DNA from: JALYGY01 sp963800975
Lineage (GTDB): Bacteria; Actinomycetota; Rubrobacteria; Rubrobacterales; Rubrobacteraceae
Reading direction: 5' to 3'
Assembly (NCBI GenBank): GCA_963800975.1
Contig: CAWDDB010000020.1
Span: 1 to 64,000 of the forward strand
Length of the DNA stretch: 64,000 bases
The notes under the pieces are model-generated. The model had not been told where the DNA came from. It saw only the letters and a program-made list of their open reading frames with translations, and searched no databases. A program made the position numbers and the translations under genes. Positions 8,412 through 16,660 of this stretch are shown in pieces. Numbering within the stretch: the stretch's first letter is position 1; the number at the start of each line of letters is the position of its first letter.

Positions 8412-8451
8412 GAACTTCCGAGAACCCGCCTACTAGGCACTTCGGTGAACA
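8412..8451 (+). repeat. Dispersed intergenic element, copy 6
   Basis: Left arm GAACTTCCGAGAACCC, right arm TACTAGGCACTTCGGTGAACA. Sits between the convergent BKACE and VC0807-like genes; the latter's stop codon is five bases away. Confidence 0.85.
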
Positions 8452-8455
8452 GGCG

Positions 8456-9211
8456 CTATAGGTGATCTTCCGAAGCTCGCGCCGGTTCTCCCTTCCCCTG
8501 CGCTTCGACGAGCTCCCAGAAATCCCTCCGCCCGCCGACGTTCGTCAGCCGGGAGTAGAGCCGGGAGTACAGGGAGTAGATAACCCACCAGATCGCCAGG
8601 CCCGTTACCAGGAACTCCGGTACGCCCAGCGTTAGCCGCGTTAGGGCGTTCACCCGCGCCACCTGGGAGTTGAACTCCCCCGTGCCGAAGGGGGCGGTTA
8701 CTATCCAGAGGTTAAGCACGAAATTGATCGCGGCGGTGGCGGCGTTCAACAACGTGAGCCCCGCGGTGCTGACGAGTAGGGTACGGGCCACCGGGCGTTC
8801 GGCGAAGAGGCGCTCCAGCGAAGCTTCCTGCTCGGGGGTGCGGGGATCGAGGGCCTGGGCTACGAAGGCTCCCAGCAGGGGGCGGCCCAGGAGTAACGAG
8901 CCGCCGAAGACCAGGGCGGCCAGGATGCCGCCTACGGTATCCTTGAGGGCGTAGAGCGCCCCGTCCACGAACCAGAAGGCCAAGAGTCCGCGAGCGATGG
9001 CGTTGAGGCCCAGGAAGGCGGTGATGAAGTTGAAGCGCCTGCTTACCAAGGTCAGGTCGGCTAGCACCCAGCCCACTGGGATGAGGGCGGAAACCAAGTA
9101 GGCGGGCACGGGGCCCCACGGCTCCGAGAGGTAGGAGAGGACCAGGATCGGGGCGACGGCGCCTAGCAGGACGTCGAGGGCGAGTTTTAGGGAGCGGTTG
9201 ATGAGGTGCAG
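8456..9211 (-). CDS. VC0807-like polytopic membrane protein
   Basis: About 251 residues with roughly six hydrophobic helices and the pattern of VC0807-family membrane proteins: LALDVLLGAVAPILVLSYL near the start, then GGILAALVFGGSLLLGRPLL, then SLERLFAERPVARTL. Function is unknown. The frame stays open upstream to 9358, but that part reads through element 7 and is not protein-like. The best ribosome site (AAGGAGT, 9215-9221 on the complement) precedes only a CTG codon at 9209-9211, so the start may be an unusual CTG or may have been lost. Single gene between elements 6 and 7, convergent with the BKACE gene. Confidence 0.65.
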   Translation of the reverse strand: MHLINRSLKLALDVLLGAVAPILVLSYLSEPWGPVPAYLVSALIPVGWVLADLTLVSRRFNFITAFLGLNAIARGLLAFWFVDGALYALKDTVGGILAALVFGGSLLLGRPLLGAFVAQALDPRTPEQEASLERLFAERPVARTLLVSTAGLTLLNAATAAINFVLNLWIVTAPFGTGEFNSQVARVNALTRLTLGVPEFLVTGLAIWWVIYSLYSRLYSRLTNVGGRRDFWELVEAQGKGEPARASEDHL

Positions 9212-9273
9212 GTTACTCCTTGATGGCGTAGGGCTGCATCCCCCAGGGAGTCGATCTACCGCAGCCTGCCTAG

Positions 9274-9314
9274 CGAACTTCGGAGAACCCTTCTTCCACG
9301 CACTCCGGTGAATA
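9274..9314 (+). repeat. Dispersed intergenic element, copy 7
   Basis: Left arm CGAACTTCGGAGAACCC, right arm TTCCACGCACTCCGGTGAATA. Here TTCGGAG can pair with CTCC and GAA of the right arm, with GGT bulged out. Confidence 0.9.
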
Positions 9315-9325
9315 GAGCGCAAGCG

Positions 9326-9361
9326 GGAGTGCCGAAGTTCAGTTTCGAACCCCGGCACTCC
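9326..9361 (-). terminator. Terminator hairpin of the NxxGxxAF-repeat gene
   Basis: GGAGTGCCG (9326-9334) pairs with CGGCACTCC (9353-9361). It lies between element 7 and the 3' end of the minus-strand gene at 9387. Confidence 0.7.
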
Positions 9362-9386
9362 TTATCCCTACCTCAGTGCTCCTTCG

Positions 9387-10595
9387 CTACGGGCCCGGGA
9401 TGGCGCGAAATACCGCCGTGCGAAAACCCTCAGGTGAGTTAGGGTCCTCCAACTGCGCCACAAACGCCAGCTCGTCGGAGTCGCTTAGGCCCTCCTCGCA
9501 GAAGACGAGGTTCTGAACTACCGAGCCGTCCAGCGTGTCTCCCGTGGCGATCACCCGATCGGCGATGGGGTCCGACCCGACGAAGATGCCGGTTGTTCCG
9601 TCGTCGAGGGTGGCATGGAAGGCCACGTCGCCGTCGTTGTTGATCGACGGGGGCCTGAAGCCGAAGAAGGCGAACTCGTCTCTCGTGTCGGCCACCACCG
9701 TGAGGGGGCCGCCGTTGCCCGTTACGATCTGCTCGACGAACTCCTGAGTTGCCTCGTCGGTGAAGGACCTCTGGAAGGCTGCGGTTCCGGCGTCGTTTAG
9801 CATAGGTGTTCCATATCCGACGGAGGGGTCGGAGGGGTCTGGCGCTACGATCTCAGTAAAGTCTCCTTCCTGGCCCACGAAGATGCCCGAGTCGAGGTTG
9901 ATCGACTCCCTAAAGGCTATGTCGCCTAGGTTGTTTATAGAGGGCCTTGCATCGCTGCCGTCGAACTGGCTGGTCGACGTGAGATAGTGGGTTGTCACAC
10001 CGCTCTTCTTGCCGCCGCTGCCGGAGAAGAGACCCTCATCGAAGCCGAACTCCTCGTCGAGCTCTGCCGTGAAGGCGACCTCGCCGCTGTTGTTGATTGA
10101 GGTATCGAAGCCGAAGAAGTTGAACTGGTCTGCCGTCGTAGCGATGGTGGTCAGCTTCCCGCCGGCGCCCCGCAAGATGGCCTCGGTGTCATCCTTCTTG
10201 CCGCCGTCCAGCCTCGCCGCGAACGAGACCTGGCCAGAGTCGTTTATCGAGGGGTTGGAACCGATGAAAACGAACCGTTTCTGATCTTCGGCGATGGTCG
10301 TCAGGGTTCCTTCAGCGTTGGCACGGTAGATGCCCGGGATCGTGTTGAATCCGTCGGGGGCCAAACGTCCCGCCCTGAACGCGATATCCCCTGAAGTGTT
10401 GATGGCGGCGCATCCGAAGCTAAAGGGATCGAAGCCGTCCTCGGCGCTGTCGGCCACCTTGGTGAAGGTGTATTGCGGAGCGGTTTGCGCCTGAGCGTCC
10501 GAGAGCATCGTGCCGACTGCAAGGGCAAACCCGGCTACCAGCGCGAATAGCAGCGCGAATATGGGCGCGGCAGTCGATCGCCTGTACGTGAGCAT
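9387..10595 (-). CDS. Secreted NxxGxxAF tandem-repeat protein
   Basis: A 402-residue secreted protein. The signal-type helix IFALLFALVAGFALAVGTML is followed by AQAQ. Then come about seven repeats of roughly 50 residues, each containing an INxxGxxAF-type core (INTSGDIAFRA, INDSGQVSFAA, INNSGEVAFTA, INNLGDIAFRE, LNDAGTAAFQR, INNDGDVAFHA). This matches the choice-of-anchor NxxGxxAF repeat proteins, probably an extracellular beta-propeller. The start is ATG 10595 with AGGAGGAAGC upstream; the open frame further upstream reads through element 8 and is discarded. No enzymatic residues are recognised. Same strand and same general class as the next unit (10742-11851), but separated from it by a terminator and an element. 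Confidence 0.85.
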   Translation of the reverse strand: MLTYRRSTAAPIFALLFALVAGFALAVGTMLSDAQAQTAPQYTFTKVADSAEDGFDPFSFGCAAINTSGDIAFRAGRLAPDGFNTIPGIYRANAEGTLTTIAEDQKRFVFIGSNPSINDSGQVSFAARLDGGKKDDTEAILRGAGGKLTTIATTADQFNFFGFDTSINNSGEVAFTAELDEEFGFDEGLFSGSGGKKSGVTTHYLTSTSQFDGSDARPSINNLGDIAFRESINLDSGIFVGQEGDFTEIVAPDPSDPSVGYGTPMLNDAGTAAFQRSFTDEATQEFVEQIVTGNGGPLTVVADTRDEFAFFGFRPPSINNDGDVAFHATLDDGTTGIFVGSDPIADRVIATGDTLDGSVVQNLVFCEEGLSDSDELAFVAQLEDPNSPEGFRTAVFRAIPGP

Positions 10596-10627
10596 GCTTC
10601 CTCCTCTTATGAGGGTGGTGATGTGTA

Positions 10628-10682
10628 AGAACCCCTCAAGCCGAACTTTGGAGAATCCACCTTCCACGCGGTTGGTTGAATA
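10628..10682 (+). repeat. Dispersed intergenic element, copy 8 (one and a half left modules)
   Basis: Partial module AAGAACCCCTCAAGC, module CGAACTTTGGAGAATCC, right arm TTCCACGCGGTTGGTTGAATA. Confidence 0.85.
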
Positions 10683-10695
10683 AGCGCAAGAGGAC

Positions 10696-10719
10696 GGGCC
10701 GGGGCATAATCCCCGGCCC
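10696..10719 (-). terminator. Terminator of the beta-propeller gene
   Basis: GGGCCGGGG (10696-10704), loop CATAAT, CCCCGGCCC (10711-10719): a perfect 9-bp GC stem between element 8 and the stop of the minus-strand gene at 10742. Confidence 0.8.
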
Positions 10720-10741
10720 CTTGTTGTCTCCATCTACCTAC

Positions 10742-11851
10742 TTACCTCGGCCTTAGCGCGGCGACCATGTTGTCCGCCGGCTTCGTGAACCACACCGACT
10801 GATCATCGGGGAAGACGGCGATCCCGAAGGCGCTCTCCAGCCCGCTTCTGGGGTCGTCCTTCACCGCTTTGCCCGCCTCCGTGATCGTCCCATCCGGGGT
10901 GATCCGGGCGACGTTGCCCACCGTGGCCTGCGTGAACCACATGCTCCCGTCGTTCGCCGCAGCGATGTCCTGGGGCCCGGCGTCGGGGGTGAGCGTGGCG
11001 AACTGCGTCACCCGGTTGTTGTTGGACGGGTCGAGGTGCCCGACGATGTGGCTGAAGCGGTCGGTGAACCACACCTTCCCGTCCGAGGCTACGGCGATGT
11101 GGCCAGGACGGCTGCCAGCGACGGGCGTCGCGTTGACGGCCCCGGTGGCCGGGTCGAGCCTGCCGATCTGGCCGGCGCCGTCGGCATCGGTCCCGGAGAA
11201 CCACACGATCCCCTGGGCGTCGACGGCGACGCCGCTGGGCGTCGAGCCGGTGGGGAACTCGGTGAAGTTCCCGGTGGGGACGTTGTAGCGCCAGATGCTG
11301 CCGGTGTTGAAGTCGTTGATCCACAGGTCGTCGCCGCGCCTGGCCAGCGAGTCGCCCACGGAGAACGGCGTCTCGACGAACGGCAGGACATCTCCCGCCG
11401 TCGTTATGCGCACCAGGGTATTGCTGTTGGTGGTGACGTAGAGGACGCCGCCGGGCCCTTGCACGATGTCGTTGAGGAAGCACTGGCAGCCGTCCACGCG
11501 GAACTCCGTGATCCGGCCCGCGGGCGTGATCCTCCCGATCTGGGTGTGGAAGGTCCCCCCCATCTCGGGGTCGGGGTCGGGCGTAAAGAACTCGGCGCCC
11601 TCGGTGAACCAGAGGTTACCGTCGGAGCCCGGGGCGATGTACCTCGGTTCGCTGTTCGCCGTGGGAACCTTGTACTGGGTGACCTTGAAGAGCCCCGCGG
11701 CATGGGCGGCGGAGAGCACCGCGCCGAGCACTATGGCGAGCGCGGCCACCAACGCGAATACCGTCGCGAACCGGTGCAAAGCCCGCGAGCCCTCGCGCCT
11801 CAGCACCCCTGCTACTGCTGTAGCCTCGTTGATGTGTTCCCGTCCTGTCAC
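10742..11851 (-). CDS. Secreted Vgb-like beta-propeller protein
   Basis: A 369-residue protein with an N-terminal membrane/signal helix (FALVAALAIVLGAVLSAAHAA). Repeated blades follow, of the virginiamycin B lyase-like (Vgb/NHL) type: PGSDGNLWFTEG, GITPAGRITEF-like strands, VDAQGIVWFSG, VASDGKVWFTD and ANDGSMWFTQ. The fold is a six- or seven-bladed propeller outside the cell. Streptogramin lyase activity cannot be assumed; most such actinobacterial proteins are uncharacterised. The start is GTG 11851 with AAGGAGACAC directly upstream. Sole gene between elements 8 and 9. Confidence 0.85.
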   Translation of the reverse strand: MTGREHINEATAVAGVLRREGSRALHRFATVFALVAALAIVLGAVLSAAHAAGLFKVTQYKVPTANSEPRYIAPGSDGNLWFTEGAEFFTPDPDPEMGGTFHTQIGRITPAGRITEFRVDGCQCFLNDIVQGPGGVLYVTTNSNTLVRITTAGDVLPFVETPFSVGDSLARRGDDLWINDFNTGSIWRYNVPTGNFTEFPTGSTPSGVAVDAQGIVWFSGTDADGAGQIGRLDPATGAVNATPVAGSRPGHIAVASDGKVWFTDRFSHIVGHLDPSNNNRVTQFATLTPDAGPQDIAAANDGSMWFTQATVGNVARITPDGTITEAGKAVKDDPRSGLESAFGIAVFPDDQSVWFTKPADNMVAALRPR

Positions 11852-12320
11852 GTGTCTCCTTCGCTTTGCCCTTCGTTATGTCCTTCGTGTACTGGAGGCT
11901 CTACACGTTGCGGTTTCTTCTCCGAAGTGGCGGCCTACGTCTTCGTTCGCCCCTGATGGTGGAGTAAAGTAGCGGCGGTTACATCTGAATTTTTGGGGAT
12001 TTTTCTCTAGCCCGCTTGGGCTAGTAGGGTTAGGTCAGTTCGTGTCGATAAGCCACCCACCTCTCCTCATGTAGTAAGTCAGCACCCGCGTGGTGATGTA
12101 TACGCACCGAGAGCCTCGTGTGGATGGGCCAACCTTAAACCCCTGAAGCCGAACTTCTCAGAACCCCCTCAGCGCGAAGTTCGTAGAACCCCTCTTCCAG
12201 GCAAGTCGGTGAATAAGCCTCGAGCCGATGTAGCTCAACCCTCCTAGTGGCATCATGTGCATCGGGTGCATAGCCCCGGCTAGAGAAGAGCGCGTTGGCA
12301 AGTGGGAGGAGGAAGCTCCT
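11852..12320 (+). other. Intergenic region between the propeller and PP2C genes
   Basis: The 469 bases hold the divergent promoters, a small perfect hairpin CTAGCCC-GCTT-GGGCTAG (12007-12024) next to a T-rich stretch, and element 9. No convincing coding region seen. Confidence 0.6.
12138..12215 (+). repeat. Dispersed intergenic element, copy 9 (three left modules)
   Basis: Partial module AAACCCCTGAAGC, module CGAACTTCTCAGAACCCC, module CGAAGTTCGTAGAACCCC, then right arm TTCCAGGCAAGTCGGTGAATA. The longest copy; modules repeat every 24-25 bases. Confidence 0.9.
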
Positions 12321-13625
12321 GTGACAGCCCAAGAAAACGAGGCTCTCGTCCGCCGCTTATTCGAGGAGGTGTGGGCCAAGGGCAACGTAGCGGCAGTGGA
12401 CGAGTTCATGGCCGCCGACTACGTGGAGCACACCGAGCACGCCGTCCCTCCAGGCTCGCGGCCCGGGCGCGACAGCGTCAAGCAGCGCGTCGCCTTGTAC
12501 TATGAGGCCTTCCCCGACTGGAAGGTCACCCTGCACGACATCTTCGGCCGAGGGGACAGGGTGGCCTACCGTTGGAGCGCGAGCGGCACGCATCTGGGCG
12601 ACTGGGCGGGCATCCCTCCCACCGGTCTCCACATGACGTCCGGGGGCATCACCATCCTCCGCATCGCCGAGGGCAGGTTCGTGGAGGGCTGGGCCAGCCT
12701 AGACATCGGCCGCTCGGAGGAAGAACGGCGGTGGCTCTCAGAAGGCGGTAAAACCGACGAAGCGTTCCTGGAGAGAGTGGCCAACCAGCCTTCGGCCGGC
12801 ATCGTTCCGCATCACTCCTCGGTCACCGAGGCCTTCGCCCGCGGCCTGACCTGGCGCATACGGGCAGCGGAGGCCCGAGAGCGAGAGCGCATCGAGCAGG
12901 AGCTGCGAGTCGCCCGCCAGATCCAACAAGAGCTCCTGCCCGAGACGATGCCCACGCTAGAGGACTGGCGCATAGCGACCTACTACGGACCGGCTAGGGA
13001 GGTGGGAGGAGACTTCTACGACTTCCTGGAACTGGAGGGCGGTCGCCTGGGGCTGGTCGTGGGGGACGCTACCGGTCACGGCATGCCCGCGGCCCTGGTG
13101 ATGTCAACGACCCGCGGCATGCTGCGGGCCGTCGTTCAGTCTTCGGAGTCCCCGGGGGAGGTTTTGGCTCGGGTCAACGAGGCGTTGGTAGCTGACATAC
13201 CCCCGAGCACGTTCGTCACCTGCTTCTATGGCATCCTCGACCCAGAAAGCGGAGGCCTTAGGTACGCCAACGCCGGACACAACCTCCCGTGCAGGCGACG
13301 TAATGGCCAGGCCGAGGAGCTTAGGGCGAGGGGTATGCCGCTGGGGCTGATGCGGGGGATGGCCTACGAGGAGAAGGAGGCAGTGCTGGAGGCCGGCGAT
13401 AGCGCCCTCTTCTACAGCGACGGCCTGGTCGAGGCCCACGACCCTAAAGGCGAGATGTTCGGCTTCCCGCGGCTTAGGAGGCTGGTCGCGGAGCACGACG
13501 CTGAAGAAGGATCGCTGGTGGACTTCCTGATGGATGAGCTTCGCTCCTTCACCGGCGGGGATGGGTGGGAGCAGGAGGACGACATCACTTTAGTAACGCT
13601 ACGGCGTTCGGCCGCGAGCCGCTAA
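12321..13625 (+). CDS. SnoaL-like domain fused to PP2C (SpoIIE-type) phosphatase
   Basis: A 434-residue fusion. Residues 1-135 form a SnoaL-like/ester-cyclase NTF2 fold (VRRLFEEVWAKGN, AFPDWKVTLHDIFGRGDRV, GGITILRIAEGRFVEGW). A helical linker (ARERERIEQELRVARQIQQ, the usual signalling helix before SpoIIE phosphatases) leads into a PP2C domain of about 230 residues. That domain has the acidic metal-binding motifs VGGDFYDF, VVGDATGHGMPAAL, FYSDGLVEA and EQEDDITLVTLR. The phosphatase domain normally dephosphorylates an anti-sigma antagonist. The NTF2 domain probably senses a small ligand, which is inference. The start is GTG 12321 with GGAGGAGGAAG upstream. The stop codon TAA overlaps the first bases of element 10. 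Confidence 0.88.
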   Translation: MTAQENEALVRRLFEEVWAKGNVAAVDEFMAADYVEHTEHAVPPGSRPGRDSVKQRVALYYEAFPDWKVTLHDIFGRGDRVAYRWSASGTHLGDWAGIPPTGLHMTSGGITILRIAEGRFVEGWASLDIGRSEEERRWLSEGGKTDEAFLERVANQPSAGIVPHHSSVTEAFARGLTWRIRAAEARERERIEQELRVARQIQQELLPETMPTLEDWRIATYYGPAREVGGDFYDFLELEGGRLGLVVGDATGHGMPAALVMSTTRGMLRAVVQSSESPGEVLARVNEALVADIPPSTFVTCFYGILDPESGGLRYANAGHNLPCRRRNGQAEELRARGMPLGLMRGMAYEEKEAVLEAGDSALFYSDGLVEAHDPKGEMFGFPRLRRLVAEHDAEEGSLVDFLMDELRSFTGGDGWEQEDDITLVTLRRSAASR

Positions 13626-13663
13626 ACTTCCGAGAACCCATCTTCCACGCACTCCGGTGAATA
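13624..13663 (+). repeat. Dispersed intergenic element, copy 10
   Basis: Left arm AAACTTCCGAGAACCC, right arm TTCCACGCACTCCGGTGAATA. Its first bases are the stop codon of the phosphatase gene. Confidence 0.9.
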
Positions 13664-13727
13664 GCGTAGGATGGTCGCAGGTCATCGACGGAAGGCAGGA
13701 CGTGTCAGCGGTGGAGGTGGTGTCTAA

Positions 13728-14162
13728 GTGGCCGCGGTAGATGATGTAGACCGACTGATCGAGCAATACGACCTGGCGCTGGGCGAGTTCGTGAAAGGGA
13801 ATCCCGAGCCCGTGAAAGAGCTGTTCTCCCATCGAGACGACGTGACTCTCGCCAACCCCCTCTTTCCTGTCGGGCACGGGTGGGAGGAGGTCACCGATAG
13901 GTTGGAGGCTGCCGCGTCGACCCTCAGAGAGGGCCACACCACGGGCATCGAGACCGTCGAGAAACACGCGAGCTCCGAGTTCGCCTACGTCGTGCGGATA
14001 GAGCGTCAACGGGCCAAGGTCGGCGGAAGTGAGGATGTCGCCCCAACCGCTCTGCGGGTTACGATGATCTTTAGACCCGAAGACGGCGAGTGGAAGGTAG
14101 TGCATCGGCACGCGGATCCCATAACCACCCCTCGACCGGCGGAGTCGCTGATACAGCGATAG
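13728..14162 (+). CDS. NTF2/SnoaL-fold small protein (DUF4440-like)
   Basis: A 144-residue protein with the NTF2-like arrangement: an N-terminal helix (DVDRLIEQYDLALGEFVKGN), the segment KELFSHRDDVTLANPLFPVG, and C-terminal strands ending ALRVTMIFRPEDGEWKVVHRHAD. That ending is the typical close of SnoaL/DUF4440 proteins. These small cone-shaped folds bind diverse ligands, and many have no known reaction. The start is GTG 13728 behind GGAGGTGG. It is the only cargo between elements 10 and 11 and the second of four NTF2-type domains in this array. Confidence 0.8.
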   Translation: MAAVDDVDRLIEQYDLALGEFVKGNPEPVKELFSHRDDVTLANPLFPVGHGWEEVTDRLEAAASTLREGHTTGIETVEKHASSEFAYVVRIERQRAKVGGSEDVAPTALRVTMIFRPEDGEWKVVHRHADPITTPRPAESLIQR

Positions 14163-14176
14163 CTCAACCCTTATTC

Positions 14177-14218
14177 ACGAAGTGCGCAGAACTCACCTTC
14201 CACGCACTCCGGTGAATA
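14177..14218 (+). repeat. Dispersed intergenic element, copy 11
   Basis: Left arm CACGAAGTGCGCAGAACTC, right arm TTCCACGCACTCCGGTGAATA. Uniquely, TATTCAC before the left arm and AGTGCG within it pair with GTGAATA and CGCACT of the right arm, giving a long bulged stem. Confidence 0.8.
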
Positions 14219-14306
14219 GGCCTCCGGCAGATGTGCAGGGCTTCGCTTGATGGCAACATGGAGGTTGGTAGGCCACGCCCTCGCGACTACGAAAGGGGAA
14301 GCGGAG

Positions 14307-14720
14307 ATGGCCGAGCAGCGGGTGACCGACCTCGAGGAGATGGACGAGCAACAGGCCCACCACTTGCTCGCCGATCTGTTTTCGGGTCTCAGTGCCCAAG
14401 CGGAGGACCGGATACGCCACGAGGACTACACGATGGAGTGGCCCCAGTCGGGCGAGCGTCTGCGGGGCCGCCAGAAGATGAAGGAGTTCCAAGAGGCCAA
14501 CGCGGGATCGCGACCTCCTAGGCGGCTGCGCCGCGTGCTGGTGAGGGAGGGGCTTTGGGTGGTCGAGGGAATCGTCGACTATGGCGGTGGGCGGGAAGTC
14601 GACTTCGTGCTCATCCTCGAACTGCGTGCCGGGAAGGTCTTCAGAGAGACCCGCTACTACGCCGATCCTTTCGAGGCGTCGGAGTCGCGGGCGCAATGGT
14701 TCGAGCGGATTGAACGCTAG
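14307..14720 (+). CDS. SnoaL/NTF2-fold small protein
   Basis: A 137-residue NTF2-fold protein: helical start (LEEMDEQQAHHLLADLFSGL), then MEWPQSGERLRGRQKMKEFQ (a ligand-pocket helix typical of SnoaL proteins), and C-terminal strands VDFVLILELRAGKVFRETRYYADPF (two pieces of the usual SnoaL ending). I start at ATG 14307 (AAGCGGAG upstream) rather than ATG 14247. The gene lies 30 bases upstream of an alpha/beta hydrolase, so this unit is a two-gene operon. Enzymatic function is unknown. Confidence 0.8.
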   Translation: MAEQRVTDLEEMDEQQAHHLLADLFSGLSAQAEDRIRHEDYTMEWPQSGERLRGRQKMKEFQEANAGSRPPRRLRRVLVREGLWVVEGIVDYGGGREVDFVLILELRAGKVFRETRYYADPFEASESRAQWFERIER

Positions 14721-14750
14721 GCTACCGACCCTTGCGAAGAGGAGGTTCAC

Positions 14751-15467
14751 ATGGCGACGTTCGTGCTTGTGCACGGCGGCTGGCAGGGAGGATGGAGTTG
14801 GCGGCGGGTGGTCCCTCATCTGAGGGCTGGTGGCCATGAGGTGTACACACCGACTCTCACCGGCCTCGGGGAGCGGGCGCACCAGCTGGACTGCGTGGAC
14901 GGGTTGGACACGCACGTAGACGATGTCCTCGGGGTGATCGAGTACGAGGAGATCGAAGACGTGGTGCTCGTCGGCCACAGCTATGGCGGGGTAGTAACAA
15001 CGGCGGTCGCTGAGGTTGTGGCGGAGAAGGTCTCCCACCTGGTGTATTTGGATGCTTGGGTACCGAAAGACGGCCAGCGTATGTTCGACCTCATGCCGCC
15101 GGAGAGAGCCGAGGGCTACCGAGAAGCGGCCAGGGTTTCTGGTGAAGGAATAGGCATACCACCACAACCCATCGAAGCATTCGCCATCGCCGACGAAGAG
15201 GATGCCCGCTGGTTTGCCTCCAAGCTCGTTCTTCAACCGCTTAAGACTTTCGAGGGTCCCGTCAGGCTTTCGAGCGAGGCCGCTGGGCGTTTGCCACGCA
15301 CCTACATCGCCTGTACGGTTAACCCGGTGCTGGCACCGGTATTCCGTCAGTTCGCAGAGCGAGCACGGACGGAGGAAGGCTGGGGCTACCAGGAGCTGCC
15401 CACAGGGCACGTCCCGATGGTCACGATGCCTCGAGAGCTGAGTGCCCTGCTGGTCGAGGTCGCGTAA
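14751..15467 (+). CDS. Alpha/beta hydrolase (EstC/methylesterase-like)
   Basis: A 238-residue serine hydrolase related to plant-type methyl esterases and bacterial EstC. It has FVLVHGGWQGGWSWRRV (oxyanion-hole HGG), LTGLGER, the nucleophile elbow GHSYGG near residue 78, and the catalytic His in TGHVPMVTMP near the C-terminus. It probably cleaves small carboxylic esters in the cytoplasm; no signal peptide is seen. A clear GAAGAGGAGG ribosome site precedes ATG 14751. Co-transcribed with the upstream SnoaL-fold gene, whose product may act on the same small molecule (inference). Confidence 0.88.
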   Translation: MATFVLVHGGWQGGWSWRRVVPHLRAGGHEVYTPTLTGLGERAHQLDCVDGLDTHVDDVLGVIEYEEIEDVVLVGHSYGGVVTTAVAEVVAEKVSHLVYLDAWVPKDGQRMFDLMPPERAEGYREAARVSGEGIGIPPQPIEAFAIADEEDARWFASKLVLQPLKTFEGPVRLSSEAAGRLPRTYIACTVNPVLAPVFRQFAERARTEEGWGYQELPTGHVPMVTMPRELSALLVEVA

Positions 15468-15527
15468 CGCCGCGTAGAAGGATTTGCTAGCGATCGAGAT
15501 GGTACAGGAGTAGACCTAGCAATAGGG

Positions 15528-15593
15528 CCAACTTCGTAGAACTCCGTACAGGCGAAGTTCGCAGAACCCTTCTTCTAGGCACTTCGGTGAATA
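15528..15593 (+). repeat. Dispersed intergenic element, copy 12 (two left modules)
   Basis: Modules CCAACTTCGTAGAACTCC and CGAAGTTCGCAGAACCC, right arm TTCTAGGCACTTCGGTGAATA. Lies between convergent genes. Confidence 0.9.
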
Positions 15594-15616
15594 TGGCGCT
15601 CGGCTGTGCCCTTGCC

Positions 15617-16480
15617 TTACTTGCGGACTACCAAGACGGGACAGTGCGCGTTTCTTACCAGCGAATCGGAGACACTGCCCATCAAGGCCCTGCTTACCCT
15701 GCCGAGCCCTCTGCCGCCCATCGCTATCAGGTCGACGCCCAGCTCCTCGGCCAAGACGACTACCTCCTCGTCGGCTCTACCTAACCTCAGGTGCGCCTGG
15801 GCTACGGTACCGTCCGAGCCCTCAATCTTCTTTACCTGCGCCTCTAGTAGTTGTCGAGCCTCACTCTCATGCTCTTCGTACAGGGCGCGGTATCCGTATC
15901 TGTCGGGATAGTGGGTGGACGGTATCTCCCCGACGTGCACAACGTGCATCTCCGAGCCGGTCCTCTCGCCCAATTCCGTGACGATCTGGGCCGCAACCGT
16001 GGCCTCCTCTGAACCGTCGGTAGCCAAGAGGATCTTGGCGGGGAAGACGACCGGCTTCCAGCGCACCACCATCACTGGGCGGTGAGACTGCCGCGCAACG
16101 GCATCGGAGACACTGCCTATTAAGGCCCTCCTTATCCTCCCCTGGCCCCGGCTCCCTACCGCTAGCAGTCCGGCCCCTATCTCCTCGGCCAAGGCGGCGA
16201 TCTCCTCGGCCGCACCTCCCTCGCTGAGCCGAGCCTGCGCCACGGTGCCGCCCAAGCCCTCAATCTGCCTTACCTGCTCGTCGAGAATCCCTTGGGCGTC
16301 CCGCTCCATCTCCCGCCTTATCAAGGCATCAAAGTGCACAGATGGCACTGGCCGCCACGTGTGCACGACATGCAGCTCGGAAGAGGTACTCCTGGCTAGT
16401 CCAACGGTAGTGGTGGCGGCTAGCTCCGCGTCCTCTGAACCGTCAGTAGCCAGGAGGATCTTGGTCGGGAACATGCTCAT
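15617..16480 (-). CDS. Tandem universal stress protein (UspA-type)
   Basis: A 287-residue protein made of two UspA domains. Each begins with P(A/T)KILLATDGSE and ends with the ATP-binding G-2x-G-9x-G(S) pattern: VGSRGQGRIRRALIGSVSD in the first, MGGRGLGRVSRALMGSVSD in the second. Tandem Usp proteins bind ATP and support survival in stress or starvation. The start is ATG 16480, with GAGGAGG upstream. A second tandem Usp of the same kind lies at 30477-31319. Both stand next to copies of the dispersed element. Sole cargo between elements 12 and 13. Confidence 0.92.
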   Translation of the reverse strand: MSMFPTKILLATDGSEDAELAATTTVGLARSTSSELHVVHTWRPVPSVHFDALIRREMERDAQGILDEQVRQIEGLGGTVAQARLSEGGAAEEIAALAEEIGAGLLAVGSRGQGRIRRALIGSVSDAVARQSHRPVMVVRWKPVVFPAKILLATDGSEEATVAAQIVTELGERTGSEMHVVHVGEIPSTHYPDRYGYRALYEEHESEARQLLEAQVKKIEGSDGTVAQAHLRLGRADEEVVVLAEELGVDLIAMGGRGLGRVSRALMGSVSDSLVRNAHCPVLVVRK

Positions 16481-16560
16481 CCGCGCGCCTCCTCGCTTCT
16501 ACTCTTCACCTACGAGGAGATGATGCCAGCGGACAGCTCTCCGCGCATCGAATACAGCCG

Positions 16561-16599
16561 ACCTTCCGAGAATCTTCACTCTGAGCAGTTGGGTGAATA
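16561..16599 (+). repeat. Dispersed intergenic element, copy 13
   Basis: Left arm ACCTTCCGAGAATC, right arm CTCTGAGCAGTTGGGTGAATA. Confidence 0.85.
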
Positions 16600-16602
16600 A
16601 GG

Positions 16603-16644
16603 AAAAAAAGGAAGGACCGAGACATTATATGCCCCGGCCCTCCT
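16603..16644 (-). terminator. Intrinsic terminator with T-tract, SnoaL-like gene
   Basis: On the minus strand, GGAGGGCCGGGGC pairs with GTCTCGGTCCTTCC (one mismatch region), loop ATATAAT, followed by seven T (16604-16610). A good intrinsic terminator for the gene at 16661-17071, directly beside element 13. Confidence 0.8.
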
Positions 16645-16660
16645 AACACTCACACTACCC

